Positions 1-8,363 are shown, counted from the stretch's first letter. The stretch: DNA of 60,500 nt from Ruminococcus sp. (GCA_022510955.1 JAFLSM010000008.1:1-60500), one strand, 5' to 3'. Numbers and translations are program-made. The notes: a model not told the origin generated them from the letters alone.

Positions 1-80
1 TCGAAGTGGTCATAACGGGGCTGACTCGAAATCAGTTAGGGAGCAATCCCCCGCGGGTTCGAATCCCGCCGTCTCCGCCA
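1..80 (+). tRNA. tRNA-Ser (anticodon CGA), 5' end outside the window
   Basis: The first 80 bases are the 3' part of a class II tRNA. The anticodon stem GCTGA/TCAGT holds a 7-nt loop with CGA at the anticodon position. A long variable arm follows, then the T loop GGTTCGAATCC, and the gene ends in an encoded CCA. The long variable arm and the anticodon identify tRNA-Ser reading UCG. The acceptor 5' strand and most of the D arm lie upstream of base 1. Confidence 0.93.
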
Positions 81-83
81 AAA

Positions 84-117
84 AGAGACAAGTTTCGACA
101 AAATGAAACTTGTCTCT
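84..117 (+). terminator. hairpin terminator after tRNA-Ser
   Basis: A perfect 13-bp inverted repeat (agagacaagtttc, 84-96, with its complement 105-117) starts four bases after the tRNA CCA. No clean T-tract follows (tcgtatata), so this could be a processing or termination hairpin. Confidence 0.65.
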
Positions 118-165
118 TCGTATATATAATGTACTATATTTTGACATAATGAAGGATAGATTGAT

Positions 166-1065
166 ATGAAATATCGCTCTGTAAATCAATTAGATTGTTT
201 TGAGTTCCATGATACGGTATTTACTTTTGTTCGATTTGATAATGATGAACTGGTTGTTTCTGCAAAACATTTGAATATTCATAAATCAACCGAACAAAAC
301 ACCTTGGATTATGACCTAGAAATTGATTGTGCAAAAATAGTTTTTAAGAGGTTCCAAACGCATTCATTCGAACCGAGCAGAGAATGGAAAATAGATGAAA
401 AAGGAAACTCGTATACAGATGATCCGTTAATCATTTTTAAAGGACAAGAAGCTGAAGATAAAGTTATGCAAGAGATTCGGAATGGAATAAAGATTTATTA
501 TTTTGGAAGAGATGGTGATTCTCAATATTGTATTGAAGGTTGTGGTATAGACCCGTTTTTTACAACAAAAATTTCATTTGATAGCGTCACAGTTGAATGG
601 GATGGTTATCTAAAAAAAGCTTGGTATGAATTTCATAAACAGCAACAATTTGAGATTACATTAAATACACCTGTCGGCGAGAAAAATGCAACTGTTTACA
701 TCATCTGTAGTTATGAAGATGAATCCTTGTACGAAGACTTTGTGAAACAAACCGTCGACGTCTGTATTAAGTATAATGGAAAAGAGCTATGGGGACGGGG
801 AGCAGATTATTTGTGGATAGACGCATTTGTCAATCTACAAAAGCAGTTACCTGACGGTGTAACTATCAAAAGCTGTCTGACCTGCAAACATGGTAATTTT
901 TGCCCTGTAAGAAATCAACCCGGAGAACTCTTTTGTATGAAAGATGTATTAATTAATGAAAAAAGTGATTTGTTTTTCTATACTGAGGATGAAACGGAAC
1001 GTGCAAAGCGCTCCAGAAATTACACATATGTGTGTAAAGAATATCAGCCGAAAAGTGACGAGTAG
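166..1065 (+). CDS. hypothetical protein with Cys-rich C-terminal region
   Basis: I do not recognise this 299-residue protein with confidence. It has no signal peptide or membrane segment, so it is probably cytoplasmic. The first 200 residues look like beta-rich soluble sequence with many aromatic residues. The last 70 carry a cysteine pattern CLTCKHGNFCP, then FCMKD and YVCKEY, which could bind a metal ion. Similar Cys-rich tails occur in poorly described Clostridia proteins; DUF6304 is a possibility recalled from memory, not tested. An AAGGA site lies about 8 bases before the ATG. The gene is alone between the tRNA-Ser terminator and a bidirectional terminator, a typical place for an acquired cargo gene. 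Confidence 0.7.
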   Translation: MKYRSVNQLDCFEFHDTVFTFVRFDNDELVVSAKHLNIHKSTEQNTLDYDLEIDCAKIVFKRFQTHSFEPSREWKIDEKGNSYTDDPLIIFKGQEAEDKVMQEIRNGIKIYYFGRDGDSQYCIEGCGIDPFFTTKISFDSVTVEWDGYLKKAWYEFHKQQQFEITLNTPVGEKNATVYIICSYEDESLYEDFVKQTVDVCIKYNGKELWGRGADYLWIDAFVNLQKQLPDGVTIKSCLTCKHGNFCPVRNQPGELFCMKDVLINEKSDLFFYTEDETERAKRSRNYTYVCKEYQPKSDE

Positions 1066-1260
1066 TACACATATAATGATTTTCTGTTTTATTCTAAATA
1101 GTATGATTTTGATATCCATTAATTGAAATATAGTGATCCACTTTTAAATTACCGTACTGGTTCGAATCTCTGCAAAGTGACATAATATAATCTTTATCTG
1201 CGATTAAATATCCTAAGCTTCAAAAGGGATTCATTTGTATCAAATTTAACGTGATTAACT

Positions 1261-1296
1261 AAAAAAAGGACTTGCTTTTATGCATGTCCTTTTTTT
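1261..1296. terminator. bidirectional terminator between the 299-aa gene and hemW
   Basis: Arms 1261-1271 (seven A then GGAC) and 1286-1296 (GTCC then seven T) pair over 11 bp, with an inner TGC/GCA pair after one mismatch. The A and T runs make it work in both directions, for the convergent genes on either side. Confidence 0.85.
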
Positions 1297-1308
1297 ACGA
1301 TAACTATT

Positions 1309-2421
1309 TTATTGTAAAAGACTTAATAATTCTGATATAATCGTATTTGATACCAAATACCCTTTGGCAGTAAAATAAATTCTATCATCATCAATTTTCA
1401 TAAATCCTGCTTTCTCATACAAATTCGCCTTATTTATAAAAGATAAGGGAATAGAACTGCCGAAAATTTTTTCGTACTCACCAAAGCAAAGACCGCTTTT
1501 TAATCTTAATGAAAGCATAATAAATTCTTCTTCATTACCGCCTGTTCCGTCATCAATAATTATATTCTTAGCAAAATCTTCTATACTTCTACCATAGTAA
1601 AATCTTTTACCGCTGAAAAACGAATGTGCTGATGGACCGATACCAATGTATTCATTGCATTTCCAATAGTTACTGTTATGCTTGCTTTCAAATCCTTTCT
1701 TAGCAAAATTGGAAATTTCATATTGCTCGAAGCCAAGTTTTTCAAGATAATTTACTGCATATAAATACAAATTTGCTTGTTTATCCTCATCGGCAAACAT
1801 AAGGCTATCTTTAAGCTCGTAAAATCTTGTATTCTCCTCAATTTTAAGAATATAGGATGAAATGTGAGTAACATCGCATTCATTACAAAAATCAATAGAT
1901 TTTTTTAGACTTTTTTCTGTCTGATAGGGAACACCCATCATCAAATCAAGTGAGATATTATTAAAACCTGCCAATCTCGCTCTCTCTACAGTCAGCTTTG
2001 TATCATTTAAAGTATGTATACGACCAAGCATTTCTAATTCCTTATCAACAGCACTCTGAAGTCCAATAGAAATCCTGTTGAATCCGCATTCGTATAATTT
2101 CTTAAAATCAATCGTTTTACCTGTATCAGGATTAATTTCGGATGTAATTTCAGCATTTTCGCAAATACAAAAATTCTTTTTAATCTCTAATAGAATGTTG
2201 CATAGTCTGTCTGCACCGAGCACACTTGGTGTACCTCCGCCAAAGTAGACAGTGGATACCTTTTTATTTGTCTTATTACTCCAGTATTTAATTTTATCAA
2301 TTAGTATATCTGTATATTGGTCATAGTCACTTTCATTTGCTGTTTTACTGTAAAAGTCGCAGTAAGGACACTTGCTTTTGCAAAAGGGAATATGAATATA
2401 CAAACTTATCATTTCACTCAT
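1309..2421 (-). CDS. hemW: HemW-type radical SAM heme chaperone
   Basis: This 370-aa radical SAM protein resembles coproporphyrinogen dehydrogenase but carries HemW features. The cluster-binding CxxxCxxC is at residues 14-21 (CKSKCPYC) directly after YIHIPF, the GGGTPS motif follows near residue 60, and HNSNYW in the middle is the HemW hallmark. HemW-family proteins bind heme and deliver it to acceptors rather than oxidising coproporphyrinogen. The length is normal for the family. The ATG at 2421 has a CGGAG site about 7 bases upstream. The gene is single, with its own promoter and a hairpin in the leader. Older annotations often call this HemN, but the short N terminus and HNxxYW argue for HemW. 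Confidence 0.92.
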   Translation of the reverse strand: MSEMISLYIHIPFCKSKCPYCDFYSKTANESDYDQYTDILIDKIKYWSNKTNKKVSTVYFGGGTPSVLGADRLCNILLEIKKNFCICENAEITSEINPDTGKTIDFKKLYECGFNRISIGLQSAVDKELEMLGRIHTLNDTKLTVERARLAGFNNISLDLMMGVPYQTEKSLKKSIDFCNECDVTHISSYILKIEENTRFYELKDSLMFADEDKQANLYLYAVNYLEKLGFEQYEISNFAKKGFESKHNSNYWKCNEYIGIGPSAHSFFSGKRFYYGRSIEDFAKNIIIDDGTGGNEEEFIMLSLRLKSGLCFGEYEKIFGSSIPLSFINKANLYEKAGFMKIDDDRIYFTAKGYLVSNTIISELLSLLQ

Positions 2422-2444
2422 AAAAAACTCCGTAAAAGTGTTGA

Positions 2445-2466
2445 GGCAGAAACATAAGTTTCTGCC
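2445..2466 (-). other. hairpin in the hemW leader
   Basis: GGCAGAAAC (2445-2453) pairs perfectly with GTTTCTGCC (2458-2466) around a 4-nt loop. It lies between the predicted hemW promoter and the start codon and lacks a T-tract, so it looks like a leader structure rather than a terminator. Confidence 0.6.
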
Positions 2467-2519
2467 CCGATTTGGAAGGTATATGAAAAATAGGAAAAAT
2501 CGAATTATTTTATGTATTA

Positions 2520-2548
2520 ATTTTACAGTATTTTGGTTTAATTGTCAA
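2520..2548 (-). promoter_or_regulatory. predicted sigma-A promoter for hemW
   Basis: On the minus strand TTGACA (2543-2548) is followed after 17 bases by TAAAAT (2520-2525), about 100 bases before the hemW ATG. Confidence 0.7.
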
Positions 2549-2591
2549 TAGCATGCAATGACAAAAAATTAAATTATTTATATTGATTTAG

Positions 2592-2621
2592 TTGACATCA
2601 ACATACAAAAGATAGTAAAAT
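2592..2621 (+). promoter_or_regulatory. predicted sigma-A promoter for prfC
   Basis: TTGACA (2592-2597) and TAAAAT (2616-2621) are separated by 18 bases and lie about 45 bases before the prfC start. Confidence 0.7.
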
Positions 2622-2664
2622 AATAAATTAGTGAGTATAATAATTCCGAAAGGATTGTAATAAT

Positions 2665-4251
2665 ATGGCTTCATATAAAGATGAAATCTCAAAGCGTCGT
2701 ACATTTGCGATTATCTCGCATCCTGACGCAGGTAAAACAACTCTTACAGAAAAGCTTTTGCTGTACGGAGGAGCAATTAACCTTGCAGGTTCTGTAAAAG
2801 GTAAGCGTACTGCAAAGCACGCTGTATCTGACTGGATGGAAATCGAAAAACAGCGTGGTATTTCTGTTACATCATCAGTTTTGCAATTCAAATATAACGG
2901 ATACTGCATTAATATTCTCGACACCCCTGGACACGAGGATTTTTCCGAAGATACCTACCGAACACTTATGGCGGCGGATTCAGCTGTAATGGTTATTGAC
3001 GGCTCAAAGGGTGTTGAAAAACAGACAATTAAGCTGTTCAAGGTTTGCGTCATGAGAAATATTCCAATAATAACATTCATTAATAAGATGGACAGAGACG
3101 CAAAAAATCCCTTTGATTTGCTTGAAGATATTGAGAATGTGCTTGGTATTCATACCTATCCTGTAAACTGGCCTATTGGTTCAGGTAAGGAATTTAAAGG
3201 TGTGTATGATAGAAATTCCGAAAAGATTTTAGCATTCACAGCCAACAACGGTCAAAAAGAAGTTGAAAAGCTTGAACTTACTCTTGATGACCCTTCACTT
3301 GATGATACAATCGGCATTTATCATAAGCAGGACTTATTTGATGATATCGAACTTTTAGACGGTGCCGGTGATGATTTTGACCTTGAATCAGTTAGAAACG
3401 GTGAACTCACACCTGTATTCTTCGGCTCTGCTCTTACAAACTTTGGTGTTGAGCCATTCCTTGAGCAATTCTTGCAGCTCACAACTTCTCCGCTTCCAAG
3501 AGAAACTGTTGATGAAGAAGTTGACCCAATGTCAGATGATTTCTCTGCTTTTGTATTCAAAATTCAAGCAAATATGAACAAAGCACACAGAGACAGAGTT
3601 GCATTTATGAGAATTTGCAGTGGCAAATTTGAAAAAAATATGGAAGTATTCCATGTTCAGGGAAACAAGAAAATGCGTCTTAGCCAACCTCAGCAGATTA
3701 TGGCACAGGAGCGTGAAATTGTTGAAGAAGCATATGCAGGTGACATAATAGGTGTATTTGATCCGGGTATTTTCTCGATTGGTGATACAATCTGCACAGC
3801 TTCTCACAAGGTAAAATTCAAGGGTATCCCAACATTTGCTCCTGAGCATTTTGCTCGTGTCCGTCAAAAGGATACAATGAAACGCAAGCAGTTTATAAAG
3901 GGAACAAGTCAGATAGCTCAGGAAGGTGCAATACAGATTTTCCAAGAGCTTGATGCAGGTATGGAAGAGGTCATTGTTGGTGTTGTTGGAACTCTACAGT
4001 TTGATGTACTAAAATATCGCCTTGAAAACGAATATAATGTTGATATTATTATGGAGAACCTGCCATACGAATTCATTCGTTGGATTGTAAATGAAGATGT
4101 TGACCCGAAAACTCTTGACCTTGCATCAGACACAAAACGAATTCAAGACCTTAAGGGCAATCATCTGCTCCTTTTTACTAGCTATTGGAGTATAAATTGG
4201 GCGCTTGAACACAACAAAGGACTTGAACTTAGGGAATTTGGCACAAATTAA
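2665..4251 (+). CDS. prfC: peptide chain release factor 3 (RF3)
   Basis: This 528-aa translational GTPase recycles class I release factors from the ribosome after termination. The G-domain motifs are complete: HPDAGKTT at residues 19-26 (G1), the switch I sequence QRGISVTSS, DTPGHEDF at 86-93 (G3) and NKMD at 140-143 (G4). The length matches RF3 (about 525-530), and the C-terminal half has the RF3-type domain rather than the EF-G domain IV/V order. The ATG at 2665 has AAAGGA 10 bases upstream. The gene is monocistronic, with its own promoter and a hairpin after the stop. EF-G and LepA were considered and excluded by length and by the HPDAGKTT form of the P loop. Confidence 0.96.
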   Translation: MASYKDEISKRRTFAIISHPDAGKTTLTEKLLLYGGAINLAGSVKGKRTAKHAVSDWMEIEKQRGISVTSSVLQFKYNGYCINILDTPGHEDFSEDTYRTLMAADSAVMVIDGSKGVEKQTIKLFKVCVMRNIPIITFINKMDRDAKNPFDLLEDIENVLGIHTYPVNWPIGSGKEFKGVYDRNSEKILAFTANNGQKEVEKLELTLDDPSLDDTIGIYHKQDLFDDIELLDGAGDDFDLESVRNGELTPVFFGSALTNFGVEPFLEQFLQLTTSPLPRETVDEEVDPMSDDFSAFVFKIQANMNKAHRDRVAFMRICSGKFEKNMEVFHVQGNKKMRLSQPQQIMAQEREIVEEAYAGDIIGVFDPGIFSIGDTICTASHKVKFKGIPTFAPEHFARVRQKDTMKRKQFIKGTSQIAQEGAIQIFQELDAGMEEVIVGVVGTLQFDVLKYRLENEYNVDIIMENLPYEFIRWIVNEDVDPKTLDLASDTKRIQDLKGNHLLLFTSYWSINWALEHNKGLELREFGTN

Positions 4252-4285
4252 TTTAAAATTTGAAACCGTCAATATCTTAGACTGT

Positions 4286-4307
4286 TACCACCCTTTATAG
4301 GGTGGTA
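4286..4307 (+). terminator. hairpin after prfC
   Basis: A 9-bp perfect stem (TACCACCCT / AGGGTGGTA) with a 4-nt loop lies 35 bases after the prfC stop. The following sequence is only weakly T-rich, so termination efficiency is uncertain. Confidence 0.65.
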
Positions 4308-4325
4308 TAAAATTCTCTAAAATCC

Positions 4326-4354
4326 TTGACATTAGTTTTTGAAATGAATATTTA
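4326..4354 (+). promoter_or_regulatory. predicted promoter for the ApbA/PanE-like gene
   Basis: TTGACA (4326-4331), a 17-base spacer and TATTTA (4349-4354) precede the ATG at 4385 by 30 bases. Confidence 0.65.
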
Positions 4355-4384
4355 GAACAATTAATTTATTAGGATAATTATATT

Positions 4385-5269
4385 ATGAGATTATTGATAT
4401 ACGGTGCAGGTGTAATCGGTTGTTTATATGCAGCATTATTTAATGAAGCGGGATATGATACGACTTTATATGCACGAGGTAAAAGACTTGAAACTTTAAA
4501 TAATGTTGGCTTGTTGTATGAAGTAAAAGGGGAAATACATAAATCTAATGTTAAAGTTATTGAAAAATTAACAGATGATGATTGTTATGAATATATCTTC
4601 TTAACCGTAAAAGAAAATCAAGTGTACAGCGCATTAAAAGAATTAAGCAACAATAATAGTCCTAACATTGTTACAATGGTCAATACACTTGAAGAATATT
4701 GTGCTTGGGAAGAAATATGTGGAAGAGGAAGAATTTTACCTGCTTTTCCTGGCGCAGGTGGTAGTTTTGAAGGAGATGTGTTGAAAGCGGACCTTACTCC
4801 ATGGATTATTCAGCCAACTACTTTTGGCGAAATAAGTGGAAAAAAGACGGAAAGATTATTGAAATTGGAAGTTCTTTTTAAACAGTCCCATATTCCTTAC
4901 CAGATTGTAAAAGATATGCACGAATGGCAGTTGTGTCATTTGGCAATGGTTGTCCCAATTGCAGATGCTTATTATGAGGCAAACAATCCTAAAAAAGCAG
5001 GTTGCGAGAGAAACGTGATGAATAAAACAGCGAGACGAATGAAAAGTAATTTTTGTACACTTCATAGGTTAGGTATTAAATTATCTCCGAAGAAAATGAA
5101 TCTATTTAGATTTTTCCCAATTCCTGTTTTAAGTATTGGACTCAGCATTGTTTTTCAAAGTGATTTTGGGAAGACATTTATGTATCAACATTCAATGAAC
5201 GCACCTGATGAAATGAAACAATTACATAAAAAGTTCTACAGTTATATAAAAGATAAAATTGACAGATAA
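4385..5269 (+). CDS. ketopantoate reductase-family (ApbA/PanE-like) oxidoreductase
   Basis: The 294-aa protein starts with a Rossmann nucleotide-binding motif, GAGVIG at residues 7-12, followed by the ApbA/PanE N-terminal domain with the LTVK motif near residues 73-76. That supports an NAD(P)-dependent reductase of this family. In the C-terminal domain, the helix that carries the catalytic Lys and a substrate-binding Asn in E. coli PanE reads EWQLCHLAMVV here (180-190), with neither residue in place, so true ketopantoate reductase activity is doubtful. A Lys/Arg-rich stretch and a hydrophobic segment near residues 240-255 are also unlike PanE. It sits in front of an amino-acid decarboxylase gene with no pantothenate gene nearby. 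Confidence 0.75.
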   Translation: MRLLIYGAGVIGCLYAALFNEAGYDTTLYARGKRLETLNNVGLLYEVKGEIHKSNVKVIEKLTDDDCYEYIFLTVKENQVYSALKELSNNNSPNIVTMVNTLEEYCAWEEICGRGRILPAFPGAGGSFEGDVLKADLTPWIIQPTTFGEISGKKTERLLKLEVLFKQSHIPYQIVKDMHEWQLCHLAMVVPIADAYYEANNPKKAGCERNVMNKTARRMKSNFCTLHRLGIKLSPKKMNLFRFFPIPVLSIGLSIVFQSDFGKTFMYQHSMNAPDEMKQLHKKFYSYIKDKIDR

Positions 5270-5288
5270 ATTCCAATTTGGAGGATAT

Positions 5289-6683
5289 ATGCTGTACGAT
5301 AAATTGAAAGATTACTCAAAAAGTGGCATATATCCTTTTCATATGCCGGGACATAAACGAAATTTAATTGATGATATTATTCCGTATGAAATTGACCTTA
5401 CTGAAATTTACGACTTTGACAATCTTCATGGGGCAAACGGCTGTATAAAGTCCGTCGAAGAAAATGCCGCAAACATCTACTATGTTAAACACGCATATAT
5501 GCTGATAAACGGAGCCACCGGCGGAATTTTGACTGCAATCAGGGCACTTTCAAATTACAGTGACAAGATAATTGTAGCACGCAACTGTCACAAATCAGTA
5601 TACAATGCTATTGAATTGTTCGGACTTGATGCGGAATACATTTTGCCTAAGCAAGATGACGAGTTCGGAATATTTATGTCTGTAACTCCCGAACAGGTTG
5701 AAAAAGCCTTAAAAAAAAGCGCTGCACGGCTTGTAATTATTACTTCACCTACCTATGAGGGTGTCGTATCTGATGTTAAATCCATTGCTAAAGTTTGCCA
5801 TAAATACGGTGCAAAATTGTTTGTTGACGAGGCACACGGAGCACATTTTCCTTTTTCATCAGAATTCCCACAGGAGGCTGTGTCTCTTGAAGCTGATGTT
5901 GCTGTTGTCAGTCTGCATAAAACACTGCCATCATTAACACAAACTGCATTATTGCTGACGAATGACGATAATTTAACCCAAAATCTTGAAAAGAATCTTT
6001 CTATATTTGAAACAAGCAGTCCGTCATATATCTTGATGAGTTCAGTGGAAAATTGTATTGATTATATCAGCGATAATAATGAGAAGTTTTCAAAATATAT
6101 TTCTAATATCAAACGCTTTAGACATAAATGCAAGGAGTTAGAGCATTTAAGACTATATGAAGAGAATAAAAATATCTTCGATTATGATATAGGCAAACTT
6201 GTGATTTCAACAAAAGACACTAATATAACAGGTGTTGAGCTCGCTAACATGCTGAGGGAAACTCACAAAATTGAGCTTGAAATGGCGTATTCTGACTATG
6301 TAATTGCAATGACATCTGTATGTGACACAGCAAACGGCTTTGACAGATTATCAAACGCTTTGCTTGATATTGACAGTCAAATTACTAAAGATATAAAGAC
6401 TGATGTCACATGCAATTATTCATCTTTCTTGCCGAAAAAAGCTATAAAATCATCTGATATTAATTCTAAATATGAATTATCAATTTCGCTTAACAACGCA
6501 ATAGGCAAGATTTCTGCTGAATATGTGTGGGCATATCCGCCGGGTATTCCAATTATAGTTGCCGGTGAGATAATTAATGAAAACATAATAAATCAAATCA
6601 ATTATCTTTTAGAGTGTGGGGTAGATGTTTACTCAATAAGTGGAAATCTGCCAAATACTATCAATGTGATTGAATTTGATTGA
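5289..6683 (+). CDS. PLP-dependent Orn/Lys/Arg decarboxylase (SpeA/YaaO type)
   Basis: This 464-aa fold-type I PLP enzyme belongs to the major Orn/Lys/Arg decarboxylase family; the substrate cannot be decided from sequence. FHMPGHKR at residues 17-24 is the family signature. DEAHGAH at 180-186 holds the PLP-binding Asp, and SLHK ending at Lys211 is the Schiff-base lysine. The length fits the short Firmicutes SpeA/YaaO type, which lacks the N-terminal wing domain of the E. coli inducible enzymes. I chose the ATG at 5289 because GGAGG lies 4 bases upstream; a TTG at 5259 would overlap the preceding gene and has no such site. The product would make agmatine, cadaverine or putrescine. Confidence 0.88.
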   Translation: MLYDKLKDYSKSGIYPFHMPGHKRNLIDDIIPYEIDLTEIYDFDNLHGANGCIKSVEENAANIYYVKHAYMLINGATGGILTAIRALSNYSDKIIVARNCHKSVYNAIELFGLDAEYILPKQDDEFGIFMSVTPEQVEKALKKSAARLVIITSPTYEGVVSDVKSIAKVCHKYGAKLFVDEAHGAHFPFSSEFPQEAVSLEADVAVVSLHKTLPSLTQTALLLTNDDNLTQNLEKNLSIFETSSPSYILMSSVENCIDYISDNNEKFSKYISNIKRFRHKCKELEHLRLYEENKNIFDYDIGKLVISTKDTNITGVELANMLRETHKIELEMAYSDYVIAMTSVCDTANGFDRLSNALLDIDSQITKDIKTDVTCNYSSFLPKKAIKSSDINSKYELSISLNNAIGKISAEYVWAYPPGIPIIVAGEIINENIINQINYLLECGVDVYSISGNLPNTINVIEFD

Positions 6684-6708
6684 CAAAATTTTACTTATAT
6701 GATATTAT
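6680..6708 (+). promoter_or_regulatory. strong predicted promoter for the SCIFF precursor
   Basis: TTGACA (6680-6685), a 17-base spacer and TATTAT (6703-6708) form a near-consensus promoter whose -35 box overlaps the stop codon of the decarboxylase gene. It predicts strong transcription starting about 30 bases before the precursor start codon. Confidence 0.8.
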
Positions 6709-6744
6709 TTAAGTAACGAAATCTTACAAGGAGTTTGATTTACT

Positions 6745-6897
6745 ATGAAAAGAATTAAGACTATTGATACTCGTGATCTTCAGAAGAGCGTAAAGAACGG
6801 CGGTTGCGGCGAGTGCCAGACATCATGCCAGTCAGCTTGCAAAACTTCATGCGGCGTTGCTAATCAGCAGTGCGAGAAGTGCATCAGCGAGAAATAA
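6745..6897 (+). CDS. scfA: SCIFF ranthipeptide precursor (six-cysteines-in-forty-five family)
   Basis: A 50-aa open frame beginning MKRIKTIDTRDLQ is the precursor of the SCIFF peptide, found in nearly all Clostridia. Its N-terminal leader (about 18 residues) is followed by a Cys-rich core in which cysteines lie at 21, 24, 28, 32, 36, 43 and 46. The block CQTSCQSACKTSC is typical of the family. Family knowledge: the adjacent radical SAM enzyme forms thioether bonds from Cys to the gamma carbon of Thr or other residues (ranthipeptide linkage). The ATG has AAGGAG 12 bases upstream. There are seven Cys here rather than six, the extra one being in the C-terminal CEKC. The biological role of SCIFF is not established. 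Confidence 0.95.
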   Translation: MKRIKTIDTRDLQKSVKNGGCGECQTSCQSACKTSCGVANQQCEKCISEK

Positions 6898-6923
6898 TTT
6901 TAATTTTTAGATTAAGGATTAAC

Positions 6924-6951
6924 AGCCGTTTTACCCTGAGGTTTAACGGCT
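6924..6951 (+). terminator. hairpin between SCIFF precursor and maturase (probable partial terminator)
   Basis: AGCCGTT (6924-6930) pairs with AACGGCT (6945-6951); an inner ACC/GGT pair follows two mismatches, and TTTCCTTTT comes next. Lying between precursor and maturase with no new promoter visible, it probably lets only part of the transcripts continue, so precursor exceeds enzyme. Confidence 0.65.
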
Positions 6952-6976
6952 TTCCTTTTGTCTGTATGGAGATATT

Positions 6977-8353
6977 ATGATACACCAATATAAACTTAAC
7001 GGATATAACATAGTTCTTGATGTTTACAGCGGTAGTGTACATTGCGTTGATGATGTTGCATATGATGTTATTGCAATGTATGAAAGCAACACTAAGGACG
7101 AAATTATTAATGCAATACTTGAAAAGTATGGTGCAATAGAAGATGTAACAGCAGAAGATGTTTTAGACTGTATTAATGATGTTGCAGAACTTAAAGAAGC
7201 AGGTAAGCTGTTTATAGAAGACAAGTATGAAAATCTTGCCTTTGATTTTAAAAAGCGCAATACAGTAATCAAAGCATTATGTATGCATATTGCCCATACC
7301 TGTAACCTTAACTGTGAATATTGCTTTGCAAGTCAAGGCAAATATCATGGCGACAGAGCTCTAATGAGTTTTGAAGTAGGTAAGAGGGCTATTGATTTTC
7401 TCATTGAAAATTCCGGAAGTCGTGTTAATCTTGAGGTTGATTTCTTCGGCGGAGAACCGCTTATGAACTTCGATGTAGTAAAGCAAATTGTTTCATATGC
7501 AAGAAGTATTGAGAAAGAGCATAATAAAAACTTTAGATTTACTCTTACTACAAATGGAATGCTTGTTGATGATGATGTAATAGAATTTGCGAATAAAGAA
7601 TGTCACAATGTTGTTTTAAGCCTTGACGGCAGAAAAGAAATTCACGATAACTTGCGAAAAACTGTAGGCGGAAAAGGAAGTTACGATGTAATCGTACCTA
7701 AATTCCAAGAGTTTGTTAAAAAGCGTGGTAATCGTGGTTATTATGTGCGTGGTACATACACTCACAACAATACCGACTTTACAAATGACATTTTCCATAT
7801 GGCAGATTTGGGATTTACAGAGCTTTCAATGGAACCTGTAGTATGTGCTCCTGATGACCCGTACTCACTTACATATGACGATTTACCTGTGCTTTTTGAA
7901 CAGTATGAAATTCTCGCTAAAGAAATGCTTAAACGAGAAAAAGAGGGTAAGCCTATTACTTTCTATCATTATATGATTGATTTGAACGGTGGACCCTGCA
8001 TTTACAAAAGAATTTCCGGTTGTGGCTCCGGTACTGAATATATGGCGGTAACACCTTGGGGTGAACTTTATCCTTGTCATCAATTTGTCGGTGATCCAAA
8101 ATACAGCCTGGGTGACATCTTTAAAGGTGTTACAAACACCGAGGTGCAGGATGAATTCAAGCTTTGCAATGCCTATGCTCGTCCTGACTGTAAAGATTGC
8201 TGGGCAAGACTTTATTGCAGTGGCGGATGTGCTGCTAATGCGTATCATGCAACAGGTTCAATTACAGGCATATATGATTATGGCTGTGAACTCTTCCGCA
8301 AGAGAATGGAATGTGCAATTATGATGAAAGTTGCACAGGCAACTAATGAATAA
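6977..8353 (+). CDS. scfB: SCIFF maturase, radical SAM/SPASM thioether synthase
   Basis: The 458-aa enzyme modifies the SCIFF precursor encoded 79 bases upstream. Residues 1-95 form an N-terminal domain expected to bind the leader (RiPP recognition-like). The radical SAM cluster motif is CNLNCEYC, with Cys 109, 113 and 116, followed by FFGGEPL (SAM-binding GGE). The C-terminal third is a SPASM domain with many Cys (PC, GCGSG, YPCHQF, LCN, DCKDCW, YCSGGC, YGC) that would bind two auxiliary Fe-S clusters. Length and order match SCIFF maturases. A GGAG site precedes the ATG. Anaerobic sulfatase maturases and PqqE share this architecture, but the adjacent precursor decides the assignment. Confidence 0.95.
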   Translation: MIHQYKLNGYNIVLDVYSGSVHCVDDVAYDVIAMYESNTKDEIINAILEKYGAIEDVTAEDVLDCINDVAELKEAGKLFIEDKYENLAFDFKKRNTVIKALCMHIAHTCNLNCEYCFASQGKYHGDRALMSFEVGKRAIDFLIENSGSRVNLEVDFFGGEPLMNFDVVKQIVSYARSIEKEHNKNFRFTLTTNGMLVDDDVIEFANKECHNVVLSLDGRKEIHDNLRKTVGGKGSYDVIVPKFQEFVKKRGNRGYYVRGTYTHNNTDFTNDIFHMADLGFTELSMEPVVCAPDDPYSLTYDDLPVLFEQYEILAKEMLKREKEGKPITFYHYMIDLNGGPCIYKRISGCGSGTEYMAVTPWGELYPCHQFVGDPKYSLGDIFKGVTNTEVQDEFKLCNAYARPDCKDCWARLYCSGGCAANAYHATGSITGIYDYGCELFRKRMECAIMMKVAQATNE

Positions 8354-8363
8354 TTCTGATATA

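Noticed and set aside
1151..1180. Possible second tRNA gene at the GGTTCGAATC sequence
   Set aside because: The flanking bases do not form a T stem and no anticodon or acceptor arm can be built.
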